Shown here one piece after another: positions 31,816 through 39,647 of a stretch of 63,147 bases of DNA (positions are counted from its first letter, which is position 1; the number at the start of each line of letters is the position of its first letter). The notes beneath the pieces were generated by a model, which did no database searches, had not been told where the DNA came from, and saw only the letters and a program-made list of their open reading frames with translations. The stretch is from Desulfobulbaceae bacterium (GTDB lineage Bacteria > Desulfobacterota > Desulfobulbia > Desulfobulbales > Desulfobulbaceae), in NCBI GenBank assembly GCA_011391865.1, contig JAABPV010000054.1, positions 1 through 63,147 on the forward strand, read 5' to 3'. A program made the translations under genes and the position numbers.

Positions 31816-33921
31816 ATGAAATTTTCTGCTGTGAAATCCAAATGGTTTTATTTTTTGCTGCTGATCAATCTGATTTTTGGAGCGGCACTGGCAAAGACAC
31901 TGCTTCAATATCGTCAATTTATTTCTTCAGAAGAACAAAGTGAAAAAGAACGGGTTGTTTCTTTAACCCAAAAAGCGGCCAGAGATTTAGGGGAAATTGT
32001 TGAGAGGGTAGAAAATCAGGCGCAAGAATTGGCTGACACCTTTTCAGCTCAACAGAATCTTTCTCCTGAGGCCATTGAAAAGCAGCTCTCTGGTGCGCTG
32101 GACAACAATACGGATTTGTTAGGCAGCAGCGTCTTTTATGGCCCCTATGCCTACAGCAAGGACAAATATTTGTTTGGACCATATCTCCATATCAAAGATG
32201 ATGGAGGACGAGAAATCGTTGACGTTGGTTCATTGTATGATTACACGCAAGAAGATAAAAAATCAAACTTTTTTCATCTCCCGTTTAATGAAAACAAGGC
32301 GATGTGGACAGTTCCTTTCTGGGGTGAGGCAAGCAAATCCCTTCTTTTGACATATAGTGTTCCGTTTTATATCGATGCAAAAAAAGAATCTCCTTCAGGA
32401 GTTATCGTGCTGTCAATTTCTCTTGATAAAATCAAAGAAATAGTAGGGTCTCTTGATGTAGGCACGAATGGACTTTCTGCTCTGACGACAAAAGAAGGAA
32501 ATTACATATATTATCATATTTATGAATATGTCACAAAAATGCGCAATCTAACTGATGTCGCGAAGGAAGAGGACGACAAAGACAGGATGTTTATTGCGCA
32601 GCAGGCAAGGGAGTTGAAAGGAGGAATTCTTGACCACATCAGCGTCTCCACGCGCAAGCCTGCTTGGTTAGTCTGGGAGCCGGTGCCGTTCTCTGGCTGG
32701 TCGCTACAAGTGACCTTTTTAAAAGAGGATATGATCGGAGACCCAAATATAATAAAACGGAAAAAGATCATTATCCTTGTCAGTGTCATTCTTCTTTCTG
32801 TGGCATTATGCGCTTTGATTCTTCAAGCTGCACCAGCGGACGCGCACAAGAAACAAGGGATTTTCTCTGCTGTCTCATCGTTGTTGCTGCTGTCTGGAAT
32901 TGGGTTTATTTGGGGGATATATCTTAATAATTACAAATTAGTCCGCAACGATATCGTAGAAGTCACTTCATACGGGAAACGTGAAAAAATAAAACAGGAA
33001 TATCATGTGCTTTGCCGTGACAACAATCTTGAACGTCCTCGTTATTTGCCAACAGGAATTTACATTGAAACAATTAAATTTATTAATCAAAATGAAATTG
33101 AGCTGACAGGATATGTATGGCAGAAATATGAAAAAGGAGAGCATGACGACCTGTCTCGAGGAATAGCTTTCACCAGAGTTTCTTCGTCAAAAATAACAGA
33201 AGTCCTAAAACAGCAGCAAGGGAACCAAGAAGTTGTTCGATGGTCATTCTCAGCGTCAATCAGGCAAAATATCGATTATTCAAGATATCCAATAGACCAT
33301 GGACGAATTTCGTTGAAAATTGTTCATAAAGATTTGAATCACAATGTTGTTCTTGTTCCAGATTTTGAGTCTTACCACAGGATAGTACCGATATTAAAGC
33401 CTGGTGTTGATAAGAAAGCATTTGTTCCAGGATGGATCATCACCGGAAGCAGGTTTGAGCTTCAAAAGAAAGATAATGATACAAACTTCGGTGTCAAAGA
33501 AACTATCTCAAAGCAAAATTTTCCTGTGCTTGCATTTTCAGTCTCTATAAAGAGATTGTTTGTTAATGCATTCATTTCAAACCTTGTTCCAATGATTGTT
33601 GTCTATGTGATGCTTTTTGCTTTTATCTCTATAAAAGCTGACGTAAAAAGTTTATTAAGCATGTGCAGCGGCATGTTCTTTGCCATAGTTGTCGCCCATG
33701 TCAACGCAAGAAAGGACATAGCCGTTTATGAAATATTTTATCTGGAATATTTTTATATAGTTACGTATTTAATACTGATATTTCTTGTTTCTGCATCTAT
33801 AAAGTTTCATCATAAAGATGAAATATATGAAAAAAAGCTGTTGAGCACAGCAAGACTGCTCTATTGGCCTGTTGTAAGCAGTTCTTTTTTTGTCATTACA
33901 GCAATTTTGTTTTACAGGTAA
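31816..33921 (+). CDS. Cache sensor fused to a pentameric ligand-gated ion-channel-like protein
   Basis: 701 aa. TM1 (10-29) is followed by a periplasmic double-Cache-like domain (30-310; SVFYGPYAYSKDKYLFGPY, AMWTVPFWGEASKSLLLTYSV, GVIVLSISLDKIKEIV). A helical hairpin (TM2 317-338, TM3 349-370) leads to a second periplasmic domain (372-578) resembling the pLGIC ligand-binding domain: GIYIETIKFINQNEIELTGYVW, the Pro-loop YPIDHGRISLKI (491-502; consensus YPFDxQxL) and GWIITG (539-544). Four helices follow: M1 586-606 with the conserved VPM, M2 608-628, M3 637-662, M4 681-700. GGAGGAGG precedes the ATG. The gene is much AT-richer than its surroundings, which suggests acquisition. The channel assignment rests on motif order, not alignment. 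Confidence 0.62.
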   Translation: MKFSAVKSKWFYFLLLINLIFGAALAKTLLQYRQFISSEEQSEKERVVSLTQKAARDLGEIVERVENQAQELADTFSAQQNLSPEAIEKQLSGALDNNTDLLGSSVFYGPYAYSKDKYLFGPYLHIKDDGGREIVDVGSLYDYTQEDKKSNFFHLPFNENKAMWTVPFWGEASKSLLLTYSVPFYIDAKKESPSGVIVLSISLDKIKEIVGSLDVGTNGLSALTTKEGNYIYYHIYEYVTKMRNLTDVAKEEDDKDRMFIAQQARELKGGILDHISVSTRKPAWLVWEPVPFSGWSLQVTFLKEDMIGDPNIIKRKKIIILVSVILLSVALCALILQAAPADAHKKQGIFSAVSSLLLLSGIGFIWGIYLNNYKLVRNDIVEVTSYGKREKIKQEYHVLCRDNNLERPRYLPTGIYIETIKFINQNEIELTGYVWQKYEKGEHDDLSRGIAFTRVSSSKITEVLKQQQGNQEVVRWSFSASIRQNIDYSRYPIDHGRISLKIVHKDLNHNVVLVPDFESYHRIVPILKPGVDKKAFVPGWIITGSRFELQKKDNDTNFGVKETISKQNFPVLAFSVSIKRLFVNAFISNLVPMIVVYVMLFAFISIKADVKSLLSMCSGMFFAIVVAHVNARKDIAVYEIFYLEYFYIVTYLILIFLVSASIKFHHKDEIYEKKLLSTARLLYWPVVSSSFFVITAILFYR

Positions 33922-33958
33922 TCATACCCTGTTGTAAATTCCATCAAGGAGAAAAGCA

Positions 33959-34444
33959 ATGAGCATCAAACGCGAATGGACCACCCCGATCACCGCAGGC
34001 GCATTCCTGATTCTTGCCGTCACCGGCGTGTTCATGTTTTTCCATGCCGCGCCCGGCTTGGCAACAGAGGCGCATGAATGGGTGAGCTGGATTTTCCTTG
34101 CCGCCGCTGCTCTGCATTTAGCAGTGAACTTCTCCGCTTTCAAGACGTATCTGACCCAGCGCAAAGGCCAAGTGCTGCTGGGTGTATTCGTTTTGGTGCT
34201 GCTGATCAGCTTTGCGCCGATTGGCGGCAGCGGCGAGCCTCCTTTTGTCGCACCACTGCGTGCTTTGGGCAAGGCTCCGTTGACCGTTGTGGCTCAAGTC
34301 GCGGAAAGCAGCCCGGAGCAGGTGATTGAGCGGCTGAAGAAAGAGGGACTGGCTGTGCAGTCGGCCCAGCAGAGCCTGAGCGAGCTGGTCGGCGAGGACG
34401 TGCGCAAGCAGGTGCGCTTTCTGAAGATGCTGATGGACAAATAA
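33959..34444 (+). CDS. DUF4405-type cytochrome-b561-like membrane protein
   Basis: 161 aa with three hydrophobic helices: ITAGAFLILAVTGVFMFFH, HEWVSWIFLAAAALHLAVNF and VLLGVFVLVLLISF. His residues placed at helix ends and centres (FFH, AHEW, LHL) suggest haem-b or quinone-linked electron transfer, as in DUF4405 proteins. The C-terminal 60 residues are soluble (VIERLKKEGLAVQSAQQSLSELVG) and look like a short helical helix-hairpin domain. AAGGAG precedes the ATG. It lies 25 bp before macA but a shared function is not evident. Confidence 0.8.
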   Translation: MSIKREWTTPITAGAFLILAVTGVFMFFHAAPGLATEAHEWVSWIFLAAAALHLAVNFSAFKTYLTQRKGQVLLGVFVLVLLISFAPIGGSGEPPFVAPLRALGKAPLTVVAQVAESSPEQVIERLKKEGLAVQSAQQSLSELVGEDVRKQVRFLKMLMDK

Positions 34445-34469
34445 ATCCTTTTCATACTAAGGACACGCC

Positions 34470-35792
34470 ATGAGCGCCAGCCCGAAGCAGCAGGTGGAGA
34501 TTGATCCAGCCCTGCTCCTTGATCCGCCCCGCAGACGACGCGGCTTCGGCTGCTTGTTCTGGCTGCTCCTCCTCGGCGGGCTGGCTGCTGGCGGCTATTA
34601 TTTCTATCTGGAGCGGCAGAAGCAGAGCAGCCAGCCAGCCGCGCCGCAGATTGAGTACAAAACCGAGAAAGTCCGCATCGGTGACGTGATTGTAACCGTC
34701 ACCGCCACCGGCGCGCTTCAGCCCACCAATCAGGTGGATGTGGGCAGCGAGCTGTCCGGCAGCATTGAAGAAGTGCTGGTGGATTACAACGATGTGGTCA
34801 AGGCCGGGCAGGTGCTGGTGCGGCTGGATGTCACCAAGCTGCTGGCGCAGGTCAAGCAGAATGAAGCCTCGCTGGCGGCAGCCAAAGCCAAGGTGCTGTC
34901 AGCGGCGGCCACTATTCAGGAGACAGCCAGCAAGCTCGGTCAGCTCCGCAAGATCCGCGAACTGAGTGGCGGCAGGAATCCCTCTCAGTTTGACATTGAC
35001 GCGGCAGAGGCGGCGGCAGCGCGGGCGCGGGCGGAAAAGACTGGGGCGGAGGCGGGTGTGGCGGAGGTGCAGGCCAAGCTGAACATGACCCTGACCGATC
35101 TGAGCAAGGCGGAAATCCTCTCGCCGGTCAATGGCATCGTCCTCAGCCGGAGCATTGAGCCGGGCCAGACTGTGGCCGCTTCCTTGTCCGCACCGGTGCT
35201 GTTCAAACTGGCTGAAGACCTGACCAAGATGGAGCTGCACGTGGATGTGGACGAGGCGGACATCGGCCAGGTCAAAGAGGGGCAGAAGGCCCGTTTCACC
35301 GTGGACGCATACCCGGAGCGCAAGTTCTCCGCCGTGATCCGGCAGGTGCGTTTCGCCTCCACTGTCACCAACGGCGTGGTCACGTATAAAACCGTGCTGA
35401 TGGTGGACAATGCCGATTTAGCTCTGCGGCCCGGCATGACCGCCACAGCGGAAATCACAGTGCAAAAGGCAGAGAACGCTTTGATTGTGCCGACAGCGGC
35501 CCTGCGCTTCAGCCCGCAGGCGCAGGAGCAGACGCGGAAGAAAGCCTCCTTCATTGATTCGATCATGGCCCCGCCCCGCTTTCCCCGCAGCGAGAAGCGG
35601 ATGAAGCAGAAAGGCGATAGCCGGGGCGAGCAGCAGCTCTGGCTGCTGGGCGATGACGGCCAGCCCAAGCCGGTGCAGGTGAAGATCGGCCTCAGCGACG
35701 GCAGCAACGCCGAGGTGCTGGAAGGCGGTCTCAAGGCGGATGATGTGGTGATCATCTCCTCTGTCAGCAATGGTGGCGGACGAGGACGATGA
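34470..35792 (+). CDS. macA: MacA-like periplasmic adaptor of an ABC exporter
   Basis: 440 aa. One N-terminal helix (about 28-47), then a membrane-fusion protein: lipoyl/barrel half-motif TVTATGALQPTNQVDVGSELSG, alpha-helical hairpin (about 120-205, Ala/Lys/Glu-rich), second half-motif LSPVNGIVLSRSIEPGQTVA, and beta-barrel region ELHVDVDEADIGQVKEGQ. The C-terminus has a poorly conserved insert of about 30 residues (RKKASFIDSIMAPPRFPRS). It connects the inner-membrane ABC pump to an outer-membrane channel. It overlaps the ATPase gene by 4 bp. Confidence 0.9.
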   Translation: MSASPKQQVEIDPALLLDPPRRRRGFGCLFWLLLLGGLAAGGYYFYLERQKQSSQPAAPQIEYKTEKVRIGDVIVTVTATGALQPTNQVDVGSELSGSIEEVLVDYNDVVKAGQVLVRLDVTKLLAQVKQNEASLAAAKAKVLSAAATIQETASKLGQLRKIRELSGGRNPSQFDIDAAEAAAARARAEKTGAEAGVAEVQAKLNMTLTDLSKAEILSPVNGIVLSRSIEPGQTVAASLSAPVLFKLAEDLTKMELHVDVDEADIGQVKEGQKARFTVDAYPERKFSAVIRQVRFASTVTNGVVTYKTVLMVDNADLALRPGMTATAEITVQKAENALIVPTAALRFSPQAQEQTRKKASFIDSIMAPPRFPRSEKRMKQKGDSRGEQQLWLLGDDGQPKPVQVKIGLSDGSNAEVLEGGLKADDVVIISSVSNGGGRGR

Positions 35793-36496
35793 GCGCGGCA
35801 GCGGAGCAGAGCCAGGCGCTGATCCGGCTGCGCGGCATCAGCAAGGCCTACGGCAGCGGCGATGCCTTGACCTATGCTCTGCACGGCGTTGATCTCGACA
35901 TCGCCAAGGGGGATTTCGTCTCCATCATGGGGCCGAGCGGTTCCGGCAAATCCACCTGCATGAACATCCTCGGCTGCTTAGACACGCCCACGTCCGGCCA
36001 GTATGTTTTTGGCAATGTCGAAGTCAGCCGGATGAGCCGCCAAGAGCTGGCCAAATTGCGCCGCTACTATCTCGGCTTTGTCTTCCAAGGTTTCAACTTA
36101 CTCAACCGCACCTCGGCTCTTGAAAATGTCGAGCTACCGCTGATGTACCGGGGTACACCGGCCCGCAAACGGCGGCAGCTTGCCCGCCACGCCCTGAAGA
36201 TCGTCGGTTTGGAAGGCCGCGAGTCGCACACGCCGGGCGAGCTGTCCGGCGGCCAGCAACAGCGGGTGGCCATTGCCCGCGCCATTGTCACCAGCCCAGC
36301 AGTGCTCTTTGCCGACGAGCCCACCGGCAACCTCGACACCGCCCGCAGCCACGAGATCATGGAGCTGCTCTCCGGCCTGAATCAGGAAAAGGGGATCACC
36401 ATCGTCATGGTCACGCACGAGCCGGACATGGCCGCCTACACCAAGCGGATCATCCGTTTTGTGGACGGCAAAGTGGCCGAGGAGCAGCACTCATAA
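35789..36496 (+). CDS. MacB/LolD-type ABC ATPase
   Basis: 235-aa ATP-binding subunit: Walker [11 protein letters not shown]-loop in [10 protein letters not shown], signature LSGGQQQR, Walker [14 protein letters not shown]-loop VTHEPDMA. This is the N-terminal half of MacB as a separate protein. Its permease partner would be the FtsX-like gene at 39648, now 3.15 kb downstream behind minus-strand genes. A strong bidirectional terminator follows the stop. Confidence 0.93.
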   Translation: MSAAAEQSQALIRLRGISKAYGSGDALTYALHGVDLDIAKGDFVSIMGPSGSGKSTCMNILGCLDTPTSGQYVFGNVEVSRMSRQELAKLRRYYLGFVFQGFNLLNRTSALENVELPLMYRGTPARKRRQLARHALKIVGLEGRESHTPGELSGGQQQRVAIARAIVTSPAVLFADEPTGNLDTARSHEIMELLSGLNQEKGITIVMVTHEPDMAAYTKRIIRFVDGKVAEEQHS

Positions 36497-36525
36497 CGTT
36501 CTGCGCACTCGTCATTGGCTGCGTT

Positions 36526-36565
36526 GCAAAAGCCCTGCGTCCTCTGACGGATGCAGGGCTTTTGC
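36526..36565. terminator. Bidirectional terminator
   Basis: GCAAAAGCCCTGC (36526-36538) pairs over 13 bp with GCAGGGCTTTTGC (36553-36565). A- and T-tracts inside the stem serve both the ATPase gene and the converging 36590 gene. Confidence 0.85.
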
Positions 36566-36589
36566 GTTTATGCCGGAGCGGGGGCGGCT

Positions 36590-37798
36590 TTACTTCTTGC
36601 CCTTGCCTGCCGCAAAGTTTTCTTGCGTGGCATCGTATTTCTGCCCGCTGTCCACCGCGTCGCAGCCATTCTGATTATGCGGCACCCGGACTGGCAGCTG
36701 CATCGTTGCCTCGCCGCCTCTGCCGTCGCTGGCAACAAAGGTGATGACATACACCCTGCCGTCACCGTGGACATCGCGTTCTTGTCGCAGCCAAGCAGTG
36801 TCTGTACCGATGCCTGAGGCATCATACGGATCCTTGCCGACAGGCTCATCGCTGGTGATGGAAAGAATCCGTGCCGTCACCGCATCGCCGTCCGGGTCGC
36901 AGACAAAGCCTGTTAAAGGAACAAGCGTGTAGCCTTTGTGATTCGGCGACCAGAGGCACTGGAACGCCGCCGCGTCGCACAGCACCGGCGGATGATTGGC
37001 GATGAAGATCACCTCTTCGTAAACGCCGCACTGCTCGCCGCCCCCTGCGAGATGGGCGTTGAAGGTGATCGACACGTCGTTGGTCTCATTCGGCGGGCTG
37101 GTGACATTGACGACATGCTCCTCGTCAATGCTCACGTTCCAGCCTGCTGGCACCGGAGAAGTCGACCAGACCACATTGTTGAACCAGTTGCCAGCCGGGT
37201 GGAAGCTGATGTAGTCGTCCAGATCAAAGGGCGGGAAGCCGAAGCTGTATTTTTGATCCGGGACGTTCACGGTCATGGTTAGCTGAGTAAAGTCTGGGAT
37301 ATTATCATTATCTATACCACTTGGCAACCCTGCTATCTGCCTCAAACGATCTACTTTAGCATTTTGTTTCTTTGCTTCTCCTGAACATAGTTTTTCTTGT
37401 CCTAACTTTTCCTTCTCAATGGCAAGCTCTTTTAATATTTCAACCTCTTTTTCAGCCCATTTCTTAGCATCTGCATCATCTAATGTCGCAGATAGATAAC
37501 GAAGCATAAATATTCTTTCGTCACCTTGCTTGGCTAATGTGTTGTTTATTATTTCAAATTCTTGTTTTTGCTTGGAATCAGTATTGCCAAGATGTAAAGA
37601 CTCTGTTTTTTGTTTGGCAATCTCGATGTCTTGCTGTTTACTCAGATAGTTGCCTACTATATCGGGCACAGTCAGAAAAATACTGACGATTCCTGCTATA
37701 GCTGTAAGCCATGCAGGGCTATGCCAGATAGGCATGTTTTTTTGTTCTAACTTTTGTGAAGCAGCTTCTTCCTGTGTCGAAGTCTTATCTTGATTCAT
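36590..37798 (-). CDS. Chimeric single-TM protein: AT-rich coiled-coil front, GC-rich Ig-like back
   Basis: 402 aa. Residues 1-28 polar; one membrane helix (about 31-50, WLTAIAGIVSIFLTVPDIVG); a long charged helical region (55-160, ERIFMLRYLSATLDDADAKKW...). From about residue 170 the sequence changes to beta-rich Ig/cadherin-like modules (NWFNNVVWSTSPVPAGWNV; VCDPDGDAVTARILSIT; VYVITFVASDGRGGEATM), ending in a Lys/Gly tail. Base composition changes at the same place (near 37290). Just upstream an isolated signal-peptide frame remains (37785-37934). I infer that an exported Ig-like protein lost its own N-terminus and gained a new membrane anchor. Confidence 0.65.
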   Translation of the reverse strand: MNQDKTSTQEEAASQKLEQKNMPIWHSPAWLTAIAGIVSIFLTVPDIVGNYLSKQQDIEIAKQKTESLHLGNTDSKQKQEFEIINNTLAKQGDERIFMLRYLSATLDDADAKKWAEKEVEILKELAIEKEKLGQEKLCSGEAKKQNAKVDRLRQIAGLPSGIDNDNIPDFTQLTMTVNVPDQKYSFGFPPFDLDDYISFHPAGNWFNNVVWSTSPVPAGWNVSIDEEHVVNVTSPPNETNDVSITFNAHLAGGGEQCGVYEEVIFIANHPPVLCDAAAFQCLWSPNHKGYTLVPLTGFVCDPDGDAVTARILSITSDEPVGKDPYDASGIGTDTAWLRQERDVHGDGRVYVITFVASDGRGGEATMQLPVRVPHNQNGCDAVDSGQKYDATQENFAAGKGKK

Positions 37799-37934
37799 GT
37801 AATCTCAGACCCAAGAATGTTCCAAGAGTGTTCTCCTGAAAAACGCTCTCCTTGCAGAGAGCGTTTTTGCCGATGCCGGGCAGAATGGCCGCCGCCAGCA
37901 TCAGTGTGAATGGCAACTTTTTCCGCGTTTTCAT
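37785..37934 (-). pseudogene. Detached signal-peptide fragment
   Basis: 49 codons starting MKTRKKLPFTLMLAAAILPG, a textbook Sec signal with an AAGAGGTGAG ribosome binding site, running into meaningless sequence and a stop inside the start of the 36590 gene. It contains a 12-bp stem-loop (37839-37868). It is probably the original start of the Ig-like protein. The rest of the 37.8-38.1 kb gap shows nothing else. Confidence 0.55.
37839..37868. terminator. Perfect 12-bp bidirectional stem-loop with T-tracts
   Basis: AAAAACGCTCTC (37839-37850), loop CTTGCA, GAGAGCGTTTTT (37857-37868). It would terminate transcription from the 38 kb genes before they reach the 36590 gene, which then needs its own promoter. 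Confidence 0.75.
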
Positions 37935-38085
37935 GCTCACCTCTTAGGGTTGTGGAATGATGAAATCCGTTGCCCTCCTTTTTTGCCATTTGCTTTAGCG
38001 CGGTTTGCAGCCGCTGTCAATGCAAATATTTCTGGAAAAGACGGCGGGGCGGACTGCTCCCTTTCCCGCCGCTGTCCAACTGCTG

Positions 38086-38736
38086 TCATTCCAGCAGTTC
38101 CTCCTCCAGCAGGTCAATCAATTCAATGATGCTCATGACCGCGCCGGGGATTACCTTGATTTCACTGGCCACATGGATGTGATGCGGAAAATTGGCCAGC
38201 TCAGGAAAATGGCGGGCGTTATCCCACCGCCTGATGAGCTGCGTTTTCGCGCTGTCCATCCATTGATGCCGGTATTCAATCGTTGCGCATCCGTTCGGCC
38301 CGGCAAGGAAATATTCCGACACTTCAAGAAAATCGCCGTTGGCAAGACTGATGCGGGCGCGGAAATAACCGCGATTGTCCAAGGCGCGTTCAGCAGTAAC
38401 TTCAATGGAACTGGCCACGTCGGACAGTATGAGCTTGGCCAGTCTTTCCTGAACAGACCGGCAGATGTCATATATCGCGCTCCATTCAAAAAAATCTGCG
38501 TCATCGCCCAACTCTCCCCGCCGGAACCGCTCAAAAAACAGCACGGACGGCATCTGGTGACGCTCTTCAAAAGACCGCAAGACTTCCTGATATTCCAGCA
38601 GCTCGCGCTGCGCTTTGTCGTGCTCCAGCGCAATAAGTTTGTCAAGCACACGATCTGCAATGTCAGAATGATAATCCTGTTGATACACCTCTTGCAGAAT
38701 ATGAATTCTGGTCAACGTCTCCGCCTGTGCTGCCAT
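38086..38736 (-). CDS. Apparent antitoxin-toxin fusion (TumA-like region plus TumE/DUF6516)
   Basis: 216 aa. Residues 1-98 (LDKLIALEHDKAQRELLEYQ; FFERFRRGELGDDADFFEWS; ICRSVQERLAKL) are a helical protein that I know as a separate small gene directly upstream of DUF6516 genes. Residues 99-216 match DUF6516 (TumE family): TAERALDNRGYFRARISL, GDFLEVSEYF, YRHQWMD, LIRRWDNARHFPEL (167-180) and FPHHIH (183-188). Here both are one open frame with no internal stop. The ATG at 38736 has AAGGAGGAAAGCT before it. Whether the toxin part is active is unknown; fusion may silence it. Confidence 0.65.
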   Translation of the reverse strand: MAAQAETLTRIHILQEVYQQDYHSDIADRVLDKLIALEHDKAQRELLEYQEVLRSFEERHQMPSVLFFERFRRGELGDDADFFEWSAIYDICRSVQERLAKLILSDVASSIEVTAERALDNRGYFRARISLANGDFLEVSEYFLAGPNGCATIEYRHQWMDSAKTQLIRRWDNARHFPELANFPHHIHVASEIKVIPGAVMSIIELIDLLEEELLE

Positions 38737-38834
38737 AGCTTTCCTCCTTGCTGTCACGCATTCATTTCTTTGAGCCGCACCGCAGGAGCACGGCCAGCCG
38801 CGCCCCTGCGCCGCCTGCTGTCCGCTGCCGCAAG

Positions 38835-39209
38835 TTATGGGTTGCCGCCGCCTCCCTCTTCCTCCGGTGGCGTGCTCGGATGATAGTCAATGTCGCTGGT
38901 GCGGGTGCCGCCCGCCATCTCGTACTCGTTGCTGTCCTTACCGTAGTATGCGCCCACTCCGGCCAGCATCCGCGCCGACATAGTCCGCACATCCTTCTCG
39001 TCCTCGCCGAAATTGTTGCCCGACGCATCTGCCTGCGCAAGCAGGGAGTTGTAGGCATCCAGCGAGGCCTGCGCCGTGGTGATCATGGCATCAAATGCCG
39101 CCACGTTGAGGCCGCCGCCCAAATCTAAGGCCGGGTCAATTGTTTTCAGATTGCCGGAACGCTGCCGCGCGTCGGCGATGATCTGTGACATTCTGCGCTT
39201 GTACGACAT
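38835..39209 (-). CDS. Unrecognised 124-aa soluble protein
   Basis: Starts MSYKRRMSQIIADARQRSGN, continues with an Ala-rich helical part (FDAMITTAQASLDAYNSLLAQADA) and a Gly/Pro/Glu tail ending EEEGGGGNP. No signal peptide or membrane helix. AGGAGGAAAGCTC before the ATG at 39209 is nearly identical to the sequence before the downstream fusion gene, which suggests a shared or duplicated expression unit. Upstream lies a 21-bp tandem array. No function assigned. Confidence 0.65.
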   Translation of the reverse strand: MSYKRRMSQIIADARQRSGNLKTIDPALDLGGGLNVAAFDAMITTAQASLDAYNSLLAQADASGNNFGEDEKDVRTMSARMLAGVGAYYGKDSNEYEMAGGTRTSDIDYHPSTPPEEEGGGGNP

Positions 39210-39258
39210 GAGCTTTCCTCCTGAGAAAAGTTGCTGCTCCATGTGGAGCGGTGCGCTG

Positions 39259-39426
39259 CGGATCTCCACTGCCAAGCCGGGGACGTTCCCAAGTCAGCAG
39301 CGGATGTTCAGGGCTTGGCTGGGAATCTTCGCGGCGCGGCAAGGGACGTTCCTTGCTTGGCCACGAATATTCTCGGCTCGCTTTTGGATGTTCTTGGCCG
39401 AGCTGCGGACATCCGCTGCCTGACAC
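39259..39426. repeat. Tandem array, eight degenerate 21-bp units
   Basis: Units start at 39259 and every 21 bp to 39406, each opening with a form of (C/G)GGA(T/C)(G/C)TTC and ending around GGC. Divergence is high but the period is exact. On the minus strand it reads as heptapeptide-like repeats, but no start or coding logic supports a gene. It lies between the 38835 gene and the exporter permease gene. Confidence 0.8.
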
Positions 39427-39647
39427 GGCTGCCTGTTCCGCCATTGTCTGCCCGGTATAGCTCACTTTTTCCAAACCGTCAAGTGCAATGAATAGGGGCC
39501 GTCAGGACTGATGTGCGGCATTGCGCTGTCATAATGTGGACAGCATGGCAATGTTTTGTTATGCTGTCTGAAACTGGAGATTCCAGCAACGTGCAGCGAG
39601 GCGGGCGCGGAACGCCGCTCCTGCGAAAAGCAGCCTTGGAGGCGCGC

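Noticed and set aside
39136-39474. Heptapeptide-repeat protein over the 21-bp array
   Set aside because: A 21-bp period keeps frame automatically, so repeats are expected in any open frame. The downstream gene has its own start with a strong ribosome binding site at 39209.
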